38,496 bases of DNA from NCBI GenBank assembly GCA_900542505.1, contig UQNV01000018.1, forward strand, positions 1 to 38,496, in the 5' to 3' direction. The position numbers were made by a program, and so were the translations under genes. This DNA comes from an uncultured Alistipes sp. GTDB taxonomy: Bacteria > Bacteroidota > Bacteroidia > Bacteroidales > Rikenellaceae. Shown here one piece after another: positions 8,621 to 16,165 of this stretch. Each line of letters begins with the position of its first letter. Positions within the stretch are counted from its first letter, which is position 1. The notes under the pieces were generated by a model. That model was given only the letters and a program-made list of their open reading frames with translations. It did not search any database and was not told the origin of the DNA.

Positions 8621-8737
8621 GGACGCCGTTGCAGGACTTCCCGGGACGTCGTTTGCAGGACTTCCCGGGACGCCGACTGCGGGTTTCCCGGGACGCCGTC
8701 TGCAGGGTTTGCCGGAGCGCCGTCTGCAGGTTTCCCG
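8621..8737 (+). repeat. 23/24-bp tandem repeat, five copies
   Basis: Units at 8621-8643, 8644-8667, 8668-8690, 8691-8714 and 8715-8737 (23, 24, 23, 24, 23 bp). Each begins GGACGCCGT or GAGCGCCGT and ends TTCCCG or TTTGCCG, with a TGCAGG or TGCGGG core. The junctions create TCCCGGGA palindromes and the cores resemble CTGCAG. A sixth degenerate copy starts at 8738. Confidence 0.85.
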
Positions 8738-8794
8738 GAGCGCCGTTCGGGCCTCTTTTCGGAGCCATCCGGGGCTCCTTTGCGAGGCTCTTTC

Positions 8795-8878
8795 GGGCAG
8801 GGCCCCGGACAGGGTTCCGGACATGTTCCCGGATATATTTCCGGATATATTTTCGGGACACTGTTCGGGACGCATCCG
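8795..8878 (+). repeat. 12-bp tandem repeat, about seven copies
   Basis: Consecutive 12-bp units from 8795: GGGCAGGGCCCC, GGACAGGGTTCC, GGACATGTTCCC, GGATATATTTCC, GGATATATTTTC, GGGACACTGTTC, GGGACGCATCCG. Neighbours differ by few bases, as expected after stepwise duplication and drift. The array starts about 60 bp after the 23/24-bp array. Confidence 0.8.
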
Positions 8879-9080
8879 AAGCGCACCGGGACCGGGAAAA
8901 GAGGCGGAACGAGGGCAGCCGCACGCCCGCGGCGGGGCCGAAGGATGAAACCGGCGCAAACACCCATGTGCCAGCCTATTGGCTCCCGGCGGAAGCGGCC
9001 AGCGGGGCCGCAGCCTAACAATTCGTAACCCCGAAAATGAAAATATTCGGACGAAAGTTCCGTTTCTTCCGAATTTTACC

Positions 9081-9088
9081 TATCTTTG
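9081..9088 (+). promoter_or_regulatory. Putative -7 element of kbl promoter
   Basis: TATCTTTG matches TAnnTTTG, 52 bp before the kbl ATG. Confidence 0.6.
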
Positions 9089-9140
9089 CTAACAGATTGT
9101 CACTCCGAAACAAGACAAAACCTTAAAACCATAACGAACC

Positions 9141-10328
9141 ATGTACGGAAAAATCAAAGCCCATCTGCAACAGGAACTCGCCGACATCAAGGCTGCGGGT
9201 CTCTACAAGAACGAACGCATCATCTGTTCGCCCCAGCGTGCCGAAATCGAGGTCGGCGGCCGCAAGGTACTGAATTTCTGTGCAAACAACTACCTCGGGC
9301 TGTCGGACAACCCGCGCCTCGTCGAGGCGGCCAAGCGCGCCATGGACGCCCGCGGCTTCGGCATGTCCTCCGTCCGCTTCATCTGCGGCTGCCAGGACAT
9401 CCACAAGGAGCTCGAGAAGGCCATCTCCGACTACTTCGGCACCGAGGACACGATTCTCTACGCCGCCTGCTTCGACGCCAACGGCGGTGTCTTCGAACCG
9501 CTCTTCACCGAGCAGGACGCCATCATCTCCGACGCGCTCAACCACGCCTCCATCATCGACGGCGTGCGCCTCTGCAAGGCGGTGCGCTACCGCTACGCCA
9601 ACGCCGACATGGAGGAGCTGGAGGACTGCCTCAAGCGCGCCCAGGCACAGCGCTTCCGCATCATCGTCACCGACGGCGTCTTCTCGATGGACGGCAACGC
9701 CGCGCCGCTGGACAAAATCTGCGCACTGGCCGAGAAGTACGACGCGCTGGTGATGGTCGACGAGTGCCACTCGGCCGGCGTGCTGGGCAAGACGGGCCGC
9801 GGCATCACCGAACTCTTCAACCTGCGCGGCCAGGTCGACATCCTCACCGGCACGCTGGGCAAGGCCTTCGGCGGCGCCGTGGGCGGTTTCACGACGGGCC
9901 GTCGCGAAATCATCGACATGCTGCGCCAGCGTTCGCGCCCCTACCTCTTCTCCAACTCGCTGCCCCCCGCCGTGGTGGGTGCCGGCATCGAGCTCTTCCG
10001 CATGCTGGCCGAGAGCGACGAAATCCACGACCGTCTGGTGGCCAACGTCGAGCACTTCCGCAGCGGCATGATGGCCGCCGGCTTCGACATCAAGCCCACG
10101 CAGTCGGCCATCTGCGCCGTGATGCTCTACGACGCCAAGCTCTCGCAGGACTTCGCCGCCCGTCTGCAGGACGAGGGCATCTTCGTGACGGGCTTCTACT
10201 ACCCCGTCGTGCCGAAGGGCCAGGCCCGCATCCGCGTACAGGTATCGGCCGGACACACCTTCGAACAGCTCGACCGCTGCATCGCCGCCTTCATCAAGGT
10301 GGGCAAGGAGCTCAATGTTCTCAAATAA
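9141..10328 (+). CDS. kbl: Glycine C-acetyltransferase (2-amino-3-ketobutyrate CoA ligase)
   Basis: PLP enzyme of threonine breakdown: 2-amino-3-ketobutyrate plus CoA gives glycine and acetyl-CoA. The 395-residue protein is close to E. coli Kbl along its length, with NFCANNYLGL, FGMSSVRFICG, SDALNHASIIDGVRLCKA, and GTLGKAFGGA carrying the PLP lysine (Lys241). VDECHS replaces the VDDSHA of E. coli. Other alpha-oxoamine synthases such as serine palmitoyltransferase share the fold, but the near-identity of the substrate loops favours Kbl. No tdh (threonine dehydrogenase) is nearby. The Lrp-type gene 34 bp downstream is probably in the same transcript. Confidence 0.95.
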   Translation: MYGKIKAHLQQELADIKAAGLYKNERIICSPQRAEIEVGGRKVLNFCANNYLGLSDNPRLVEAAKRAMDARGFGMSSVRFICGCQDIHKELEKAISDYFGTEDTILYAACFDANGGVFEPLFTEQDAIISDALNHASIIDGVRLCKAVRYRYANADMEELEDCLKRAQAQRFRIIVTDGVFSMDGNAAPLDKICALAEKYDALVMVDECHSAGVLGKTGRGITELFNLRGQVDILTGTLGKAFGGAVGGFTTGRREIIDMLRQRSRPYLFSNSLPPAVVGAGIELFRMLAESDEIHDRLVANVEHFRSGMMAAGFDIKPTQSAICAVMLYDAKLSQDFAARLQDEGIFVTGFYYPVVPKGQARIRVQVSAGHTFEQLDRCIAAFIKVGKELNVLK

Positions 10329-10362
10329 ACGGACTCACTGACTGAATAAACCAACCATCGCC

Positions 10363-10836
10363 ATGCCGAAAATCGCACTGGACGCCATCGACCGGAAAAT
10401 CCTGAAGTATCTGATTAAGAACGCCCGCATGCCGTTCCTCGAAATCGCCCGCGAATGCGGCATCTCGGGAGCCGCCATCCACCAGCGCATCCGCAAGCTG
10501 GACGAATCGGGCGTCATCCTGGGCAGCCGCCTCATCGTCGACCCCAAGATGCTGGGATTCGACGTGTGTGCCCACATCGGCATCATCATCAAGGACCCGC
10601 AGCAGCTGATGCAGACGATGGAGAAGCTGCGCGACGTGCCCGAGATTGTGGAGTGCCACTTCATCACGGGCAGCTACAACATTCTGGCGAAGCTCTACTG
10701 TCTGGACAACGAGCATCTGATGCGCACCATCTTCGACGGCATCCTCCGCATTCCGGGCGTCTCGACCACCGAGACCTTCATCTCGCTGCAGGAGGCGTTC
10801 CAGCGTCAGGTGAACGTCGACTTCATCGAGGAGTAA
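10363..10836 (+). CDS. Lrp/AsnC family transcriptional regulator
   Basis: 157-residue feast/famine regulator. The N-terminal helix-turn-helix (about 6-55) contains DAIDRKILKYLIKNAR and GISGAAIHQRIRKLDESGVI. The C-terminal RAM/effector domain (about 68-145) has HFITGSYNILAKLYC. Members bind amino acids and regulate amino-acid metabolism. The position right after kbl suggests control of kbl or response to glycine or threonine, which is inference. No promoter was seen in the 34-bp gap from kbl. Confidence 0.93.
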   Translation: MPKIALDAIDRKILKYLIKNARMPFLEIARECGISGAAIHQRIRKLDESGVILGSRLIVDPKMLGFDVCAHIGIIIKDPQQLMQTMEKLRDVPEIVECHFITGSYNILAKLYCLDNEHLMRTIFDGILRIPGVSTTETFISLQEAFQRQVNVDFIEE

Positions 10837-10940
10837 CCCTCCCCGAAGAGGCCGGCGCGCGGACGAGTACTCCCCACCGGGCATTTCCCGTGCGCGCACG
10901 CCGCAGGTCGCTCTACACCCTACACCCCGAAAACGGACAA

Positions 10941-10974
10941 GGGCGGAAGCACAACGCTTCCGCCCCTGCTGTTT
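10941..10974. terminator. Hairpin between convergent lrp-like gene and rsmG
   Basis: GGGCGGAAGC (10941-10950) and GCTTCCGCCC (10956-10965) form a perfect 10-bp stem with a 5-base loop. A short T-run (10971-10974) follows on the plus strand and a TTTT lies about 10 nt past the stem on the minus strand. It may serve both convergent genes, though the T-runs are displaced. Confidence 0.7.
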
Positions 10975-11058
10975 TCATCCGGCTGTCGGATACCGCCCCC
11001 ACGGCGCCGACAACCCGCCGCGGCTCATACCCGCCCCGGAGCGCGACGAATCCGGACG

Positions 11059-11682
11059 TCACACCTTGGGCGTGTAGACCACGCGCTTGGTGGCGAAAAA
11101 CTCCTCGTCGAAGAAATCGGCGATGTCGAAAAGCTGCCAGCGGAGACGCGTGGCGGCCAGCTCCTCGGCAAGGTCGCCCCCCTTCAGGTAGAGGATTCCG
11201 TTGGGCAGCGAGCCGTGCTGTCCCCGCTCGATGCGGTTCCAAATCCACCCCACGAAGGTCGCCATCTCGGTCACGGCGCGCGAAACGACGTAGTCGAAGC
11301 GCTCGGTGAGCTGCTCGACACGCACGCAGCGCGCCTCGAGGTTGGTCAGTCCCAGCGCCGAAGAGACCCCCTCGACCACCGTGATTTTCTTGCGGATGGA
11401 GTCGGCCGCCACGAAGTGCGCCTCGGGGAAGAGGACCGCCAGCGGCACCGACGGAAAGCCGCCGCCGCACCCCACGTCGAGGATGCGCGCCCCGGCATCG
11501 AAGCGGCAGACCCGCGCAATGGCGAGCGAGTGGAGCACGTGGCGCAGGTAGAGCTGGTCGAAGTCCTTGCGCGAGACGACGTTGATTTTGGCGTTCCAGT
11601 CGGCATAGAGGTCATACATGGCGGCGAAACGCTGCCGCTGCTCGGGACTCAGGTCGGGGAAATATTTCAGAATCAGTTCCAT
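11059..11682 (-). CDS. rsmG: 16S rRNA (guanine527-N7)-methyltransferase RsmG
   Basis: SAM-dependent methyltransferase that makes m7G527 in 16S rRNA; loss gives low-level streptomycin resistance in other bacteria. The 207-residue protein has the SAM-binding motif ILDVGCGGGFPSVPLA (about 67-82), the acidic turn VAADS, and VVSRAVTEM, matching GidB/RsmG. The C-terminus is normal. It is the last gene of the leftward group GT2, sigma factor, rsmG; the 158-bp gap upstream holds no clear promoter or terminator. Confidence 0.95.
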   Translation of the reverse strand: MELILKYFPDLSPEQRQRFAAMYDLYADWNAKINVVSRKDFDQLYLRHVLHSLAIARVCRFDAGARILDVGCGGGFPSVPLAVLFPEAHFVAADSIRKKITVVEGVSSALGLTNLEARCVRVEQLTERFDYVVSRAVTEMATFVGWIWNRIERGQHGSLPNGILYLKGGDLAEELAATRLRWQLFDIADFFDEEFFATKRVVYTPKV

Positions 11683-11840
11683 TCCGGAGATTTTTTCGGG
11701 GAAATACGGTGTTTTTCGTTGGTCGTCGGGGCTGTCGGACTATCAGGCTGCCGGGAAACCGGGGGCCGGGTCGGGCGCTCGCCGATGCGGCGGAGCCGCT
11801 GCCGGCGGCCGGGGATTTCGCACGGGGCCGGCCGCCCCGG

Positions 11841-12401
11841 CTATTCGCCGCCCCGGGTGATGAGGCGGCACATCTGCTCGCGGGCGCGGTGAATCTGCGT
11901 CTTGACCGTTCCGAGCGGCAGCCCGAGCTTGGTGGCAATCTCCTCGTAGGAGTACTCGTCGAAGAAGCGCATCCGAATCAACTGGCGGTAGCGGGGCGAG
12001 AGCTGCTCGAGGTAGTGCTCGAGCTGCGTCCGCTGCTGGCGGTTGATGAAGCTCTCCTCGGGGGTCGGCGACGGCGACGGCGGCGAGGCGAAACGCTCGT
12101 CGATGGGGAGCTCCTCCTGCCGCTTGCGCACGAAGTCGATGAAGGTGTTGCGGGCGATGGTGTAGACCCACTGCCCGAAGGTGTAGTCGGGACGGTAGCG
12201 GTGGAGGTTGATGTAGACCTTGATGAAGGTCTCCTGCAACAGGTCGTCGGCACCGTCGGTTCCGCCGAGCCGCTGCACGAAGAGCCGCAGGATGGCTTCG
12301 CGGTAGCGGTCGAAGAGGTACTCGAAGGCGACGTCGTCGCCAGCGAGCGCCAGCCGGACCAGTTCGCGGTCCTCGGCGACGATGTAGTCGGCTATCTCCA
12401 T
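11841..12401 (-). CDS. ECF-like RNA polymerase sigma-70 family factor
   Basis: 186-residue sigma factor with only regions 2 and 4. Region 2 (about 25-95) includes FEYLFDRYREAILRLF, DDLLQETFIKVY and GQWVYTIARNTFIDFVRK. A Pro/Ser-rich linker follows (PPSPSPTP, about 106-113). Region 4 (about 125-180) has QLSPRYRQLIRMRFF and the helix-turn-helix with GLPLGTVKTQIHRAR. No FecR-type anti-sigma or SusC gene is adjacent, unlike many Bacteroidota ECF loci. Its ATG lies inside the end of the glycosyltransferase gene (10-bp overlap), suggesting translational coupling. Target genes are unknown. Confidence 0.92.
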   Translation of the reverse strand: MEIADYIVAEDRELVRLALAGDDVAFEYLFDRYREAILRLFVQRLGGTDGADDLLQETFIKVYINLHRYRPDYTFGQWVYTIARNTFIDFVRKRQEELPIDERFASPPSPSPTPEESFINRQQRTQLEHYLEQLSPRYRQLIRMRFFDEYSYEEIATKLGLPLGTVKTQIHRAREQMCRLITRGGE

Positions 12402-13546
12402 ACGCGTTCGTCCTTGCGGCGGAGCACAAGCCCCAGCACCACGGCATAGAAGGGGCTCAGCAGGTCATAGAGGAAGTATCCGCGCACCATGCCCCCCTCG
12501 CCCAGACGCCGGGCGATGCGGCGCACCTCGAGCGCCACGACGACGTAGCGCACCACGATGAGGGCCGCGGCAGCCAGTTTGTATTCGAGCGGCATGAGCA
12601 CCAGGGCCGCGACGGCCGACACCCAGAAAAGCAGCCGCGAGAGCAGCTCGAGGCGGATGAAGCGCTTGACCGCCCCCGGATAGAAGCGGAAGGCCGAGCC
12701 GTAGTAGCGCAGCTGGCTCATCCACCACCCCAGGCCGCCCCACACCTTCTCGGAGAGGGTTGCCCGCGGCGAGAGCACCACGCTCACGTTGTCGCGCGTC
12801 ATCACCTGCTGCATGAAGAGGTCGTCCTCGCCGATGTTCATGTTGAGGTGGTTGAAGCCGTTGGCGCCGAAGTAGATTTTCTTCGTGAAACCGAAGTTGT
12901 GGAGAATGCCCTTGTAGGGGCGGCGGCGGATGGCCCGCGCCAGCCAGTCGGCGGCGTGCATCATCCGCCAGGTGCGCATGAAGTAGTTGGCAAAGCCGCG
13001 GCCGCGCTCCATGCCGCAGTAGCCGACGACGATATCGCCCGTGAGGAAGCCCTTGGCCATGAGCGAGAGCCAGCGGTCGCTGCGCGGCACGGCGTCGGTC
13101 GAGGTGAAGACCATGTGCTCGTAATGGGCCGACTTGATGCCGACGTTGAGCGCCATCTTGCGCGAAATCGGGAAGCGCGGGTCGAGCAGAATCTTGGTCG
13201 TCATAATCCGCGGGAAGGAGGTGCCGAGGCGACGCAGCTCGTCGTAGAAGTCGGTGTCCTGGCCCACGTAGACAATCACCACCTCGAAATCGGGATAGCT
13301 CTGGGCCAGAATGAGCGAGAGACGCTCCTCGATGAAGGCGTAATCCTCCGAGAACATCGGAATCACCACCGAGATGGGGGGCTCGCGGTCGAGCACCGGA
13401 CGGCGGCGGCTGTTCTTGTAGCCGGGGATGCGGCCGTAGACGAAAAGATAGTAGTAAAGCTGGATGCCCAGCGACAGCAGCAACACCGCCGCAAGGGCCA
13501 CACCCTGCCAGCCGCAGTAAGAGAGAACCGTATCGATGATTTGCAT
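12392..13546 (-). CDS. Membrane-bound glycosyltransferase family 2 protein
   Basis: 384-residue inner-membrane GT2 enzyme. A membrane segment (about 15-37) precedes the GT-A domain (about 57-270) with ISVVIPMFSEDYAF, VVIVYVGQDTD, the acidic motif STDAVPRSD and the base-region EDDLFMQQV. QLRYYGSAFRF stands where processive GT2s have Q/RxxRW. Two or three hydrophobic segments follow (about 285-355). The sugar and acceptor cannot be read from sequence; envelope polysaccharide or glycolipid synthesis is plausible. It has its own -7 element 29 bp upstream and probably leads the operon with the overlapping sigma gene. Confidence 0.85.
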   Translation of the reverse strand: MQIIDTVLSYCGWQGVALAAVLLLSLGIQLYYYLFVYGRIPGYKNSRRRPVLDREPPISVVIPMFSEDYAFIEERLSLILAQSYPDFEVVIVYVGQDTDFYDELRRLGTSFPRIMTTKILLDPRFPISRKMALNVGIKSAHYEHMVFTSTDAVPRSDRWLSLMAKGFLTGDIVVGYCGMERGRGFANYFMRTWRMMHAADWLARAIRRRPYKGILHNFGFTKKIYFGANGFNHLNMNIGEDDLFMQQVMTRDNVSVVLSPRATLSEKVWGGLGWWMSQLRYYGSAFRFYPGAVKRFIRLELLSRLLFWVSAVAALVLMPLEYKLAAAALIVVRYVVVALEVRRIARRLGEGGMVRGYFLYDLLSPFYAVVLGLVLRRKDERVWR

Positions 13547-13574
13547 GGATAGTCCGGGAGTTCGAAAACCGGAG

Positions 13575-13582
13575 CAAAGGTA
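13575..13582 (-). promoter_or_regulatory. Putative -7 element of the GT2/sigma operon
   Basis: Minus strand TACCTTTG matches TAnnTTTG, 28 bp before the glycosyltransferase ATG. Confidence 0.6.
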
Positions 13583-13829
13583 CGAAACAATTCAGAATTC
13601 GGGAGCCAAAAGCGGGAATAATTTTCACTCCCCCGGCAGCCGGCGCCCCGCAGGCCGGCCCTCCGGCGCGGAATGCCCGGTACGAGCGCGCCCTCCACAC
13701 ATGCGTACGCCGGCACGCACCGGCGCCCGAACGGCGGGCCCGAACGCCCCGCGGCCGTCCCGAACGCGCCCGCAAAGCGGCCGCGGCAACAAATCGCGGC
13801 GCAAAATTCATAATTCGCATTATTTTCCC

Positions 13830-13837
13830 TACTTTTG
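13830..13837 (+). promoter_or_regulatory. Putative -7 element of tgt operon, very close to start codon
   Basis: TACTTTTG is a full match to TAnnTTTG. It ends only 9 nt before the ATG at 13847 and 15 nt before that at 13853, so the transcript would have almost no leader. Confidence 0.6.
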
Positions 13838-13846
13838 CGGGACAGT

Positions 13847-14983
13847 ATGAGCATGCAATTTACCCTACAGCACCGGGACCCCGCTTCGCGGGCCCGAGCA
13901 GGCGAACTCACGACCGACCACGGCGTGATTCGCACGCCCATCTTCATGCCCGTCGGCACGGCCGCCACGGTCAAGGGGCTCTTCCACCGCGACGTGCGCG
14001 ACGAGGCGAAGGCCCAGATTATCCTGGCCAACACCTACCACCTCTACCTGCGTCCCGGCATGGACATCATCGAGCAGGCGGGCGGCGTCCACCGCTTCTC
14101 GACCTGGGAGGGGCCGATGCTCACCGACAGCGGCGGCTTCCAGGTCTTCTCGCTGGCCGCCTGCCGCAAGCTGCGCGAGGAGGGGTGCCACTTCCGGTCG
14201 CACATCGACGGCTCGAAGCACCTCTTCACCCCCGAGAGCGTCATCGACACCGAACGAACCATCGGCGCCGACATCATGATGGCCTTCGACGAGTGCCCGC
14301 CGGGCGACTCGCCGCGCGACTATGCGGCCAAGTCGCTGGCGCTCACCCAGCGCTGGCTCGAGCGCTGCTTCAACCGCTACCACCAGACGGCACCCCGCTA
14401 CGGACACTACCAGGCGCTCTTCCCCATCGTGCAGGGGTGCACCTATCCCGACCTGCGCGTCGCCGCGGCCGAGGATGCCATGCGCTACAACGCCGACGGA
14501 TACGCCATCGGCGGTCTGGCCGTGGGCGAACCGGCCGAGAAGATGTACGAGATGCTCGAGGTGGTCGACGCCGTGCTGCCCGAAGACCGCCCCCGCTACC
14601 TGATGGGGGTCGGCACGCCGGTCAACATCCTCGAGGGCATCGCCCGCGGCGTCGACATGTTCGACTGCGTGATGCCGACGCGCAACGGCCGCAACGGCCA
14701 GCTCTTCACGGCCGAGGGCGTCATCAACATCCGCAACAAGAAGTGGGAGGCCGACTTCTCGCCCATCGACCCCGAGGGGACGGCCTTCGTCGACCGGCTC
14801 TACTCGAAGGCCTACCTGCACCATCTCTGCATCTGCGGCGAGATGCTGGCGGCCGAGATTGCCTCGCTGCACAACATCGCCTTCTACCTGCGGCTGGTGG
14901 GCATGGCCCGCGAACACATCGTGGCGGGCGACTTCGCCGCCTGGAAGGAGCAGATGGTGCCCCGCCTGGCGCGCCGGCTCTGA
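13847..14983 (+). CDS. tgt: tRNA-guanine transglycosylase
   Basis: Exchanges guanine 34 of GUN-anticodon tRNAs for the queuine precursor preQ1. It has 378 residues from the ATG at 13847 (MSMQF); the ATG at 13853 is equally possible. TIM-barrel signatures are present: DSGGFQVFSL, GGLAVGEP, and MFDCVMPTRNGRNG with the nucleophile Asp273. The zinc site is absent: where E. coli Tgt has CxCxxC after DPE, this protein reads GTAFVD, though the distal His (SLHN) remains. My recollection of Bacteroides Tgt is that it lacks the cysteines too. It heads a probable operon with the permease, PASTA and RluD-like genes. Confidence 0.95.
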   Translation: MSMQFTLQHRDPASRARAGELTTDHGVIRTPIFMPVGTAATVKGLFHRDVRDEAKAQIILANTYHLYLRPGMDIIEQAGGVHRFSTWEGPMLTDSGGFQVFSLAACRKLREEGCHFRSHIDGSKHLFTPESVIDTERTIGADIMMAFDECPPGDSPRDYAAKSLALTQRWLERCFNRYHQTAPRYGHYQALFPIVQGCTYPDLRVAAAEDAMRYNADGYAIGGLAVGEPAEKMYEMLEVVDAVLPEDRPRYLMGVGTPVNILEGIARGVDMFDCVMPTRNGRNGQLFTAEGVINIRNKKWEADFSPIDPEGTAFVDRLYSKAYLHHLCICGEMLAAEIASLHNIAFYLRLVGMAREHIVAGDFAAWKEQMVPRLARRL

Positions 14984-15048
14984 CCCTCGGGGGCGGGCCG
15001 CAATGAGACGAACGAACGACACACGACCATAACATTCGGAACAAGGAG

Positions 15049-16152
15049 ATGAAATTCAAATTCCCGGGGTTCAAGATTCTGGACCGCTACATACTGGGGA
15101 AGTTCCTTTCGACCTACTTCTTCGCCATCGCGATGATTATCATCGTGGTGGTGCTCTTCGACTATGTCGAGAAGCTCGACAACTTCACCGAGCTGAAGGC
15201 CCCCCTCAACAAAATCATCTTCCAGTACTACCTCAACTTCATCCCCTTCTTCATCAACCAGTTCAGCGGTCTGTTCACCTTCATCGCCTGCATCTTCTTC
15301 ACCTCGAAGATGGCCTACCAGACCGAAATCGTGGCCATGCTCTCGGGCGGCATGTCGTTCCGGCGGCTCATGTGGCCCTACTTCCTCGGCGCCTTCATCA
15401 TCGGCGCCCTCTCGCTGGTGCTCAACCTCTGGCTCATCCCCCTCTCGCAGAAGGAGATTGTCGACTTCGAGTCGCAGTACATCAAGCGCAAGCGCAACGC
15501 CCAGTTCGACCGCCACATCTACCGCCAGATTGAGCCGGGCACCTTCGCCTACATCCGCGGCTACACCGAAAACAACAACAAGGCCTCGTTCTTCGCCCTG
15601 GAACACTACGCCAGCGGCACGATGACCCATTCGCTCGAGGCGGCCGACGTCTCCTTCGACCCCGAGACCCGCCGCTGGACGGCGCTGCGCTACACCACCC
15701 GCACGTTCGACTCGCTCGGGGTGGAGCAGTTCCGCCAGCACCGCAACCTCGACACGCTCATCAACCTCGAGGTGACCGAGCTGGGACGCGTCGGCGAACT
15801 CATCCAGACGATGAACATCTCCGAGCTGAACGAGTTCCTCGACCAGCAGAAGGCCAAGGGTTCGGACTCCATCAACCTCATCGAGGTGGAGCGCCACGCC
15901 CGCTACGCCTACCCGCTCTCGACCTTCATCCTGACGCTCATCGGCGTATCGCTCTCCTCGCGCAAGGTGCGCGGCGGCACGGGACTCCACATCGGCATCG
16001 GTACGGGTCTCTGCTTCTCCTACATCCTCTTCAACCGCTTCTTCGAGGAGTTCGCCAAGAGCGGCTCGCTGCCGCCCGGTCTGGCCGTATGGCTCCCCAA
16101 CATCATCTATCTCGGCATCGCCCTCTACCTCTACCGGAAGGCTCCGAAATAA
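15049..16152 (+). CDS. LptF/LptG (YjgP/YjgQ) family permease
   Basis: Inner-membrane subunit of the LPS-export ABC transporter family. The 367-residue protein has the expected layout: three membrane segments in about 10-130 (including FFAIAMIIIVVVLFDYVEKL and PFFINQFSGLFTFIACIFF), a periplasmic beta-jellyroll region (about 140-270), and three C-terminal membrane segments with YPLSTFILTLIGVSLSSRKVRGG. Bacteroidota often have several such genes, so LptF or LptG cannot be assigned. AAGGAG abuts the ATG too closely to be an ideal Shine-Dalgarno. It sits 65 bp after tgt and 13 bp before the PASTA gene. Confidence 0.9.
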   Translation: MKFKFPGFKILDRYILGKFLSTYFFAIAMIIIVVVLFDYVEKLDNFTELKAPLNKIIFQYYLNFIPFFINQFSGLFTFIACIFFTSKMAYQTEIVAMLSGGMSFRRLMWPYFLGAFIIGALSLVLNLWLIPLSQKEIVDFESQYIKRKRNAQFDRHIYRQIEPGTFAYIRGYTENNNKASFFALEHYASGTMTHSLEAADVSFDPETRRWTALRYTTRTFDSLGVEQFRQHRNLDTLINLEVTELGRVGELIQTMNISELNEFLDQQKAKGSDSINLIEVERHARYAYPLSTFILTLIGVSLSSRKVRGGTGLHIGIGTGLCFSYILFNRFFEEFAKSGSLPPGLAVWLPNIIYLGIALYLYRKAPK

Positions 16153-16165
16153 ACCGCGCTCCGTC

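Larger units (their letters stand above)
8418..9140. other. Non-coding divergent region between pgk and kbl
   Basis: 723 bp with promoter elements near each end and two tandem-repeat arrays between (8621-8737 and 8795-8878). Open frames of 140-180 codons run through most of it on both strands. The 23/24-bp units would shift frame from copy to copy, and no frame gives recognisable protein, so I treat it as non-coding. No structured RNA family was recognised. Confidence 0.7.
13547..13846. other. Divergent spacer between GT2 gene and tgt
   Basis: 300 bp. AT-rich promoter patches lie at both ends (13575-13582 minus, 13830-13837 plus). The GC-rich middle carries CCCGAACG three times at irregular spacing (about 13725-13770). 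No gene was recognised in it. Confidence 0.6.

Noticed and set aside
8621..8737. CRISPR array
   Set aside because: The units are contiguous with no spacers and no cas gene is near.
8441..9021. Several 140-180-codon open frames on both strands in the pgk-kbl spacer, one with NISG-type repeats
   Set aside because: All are open at once because of GC content and the tandem repeats. The 23/24-bp units would change frame between copies, and none begins or ends in a sensible place relative to the promoters.
9141..10328. Serine palmitoyltransferase or another alpha-oxoamine synthase
   Set aside because: Similarity to E. coli Kbl is high across the whole length, including the substrate loops, so Kbl is the better call.
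13835..13846. Upstream TTG start for tgt giving four extra residues (MRDS)
   Set aside because: The TTG lies inside the -7 promoter element, so it would not be transcribed.
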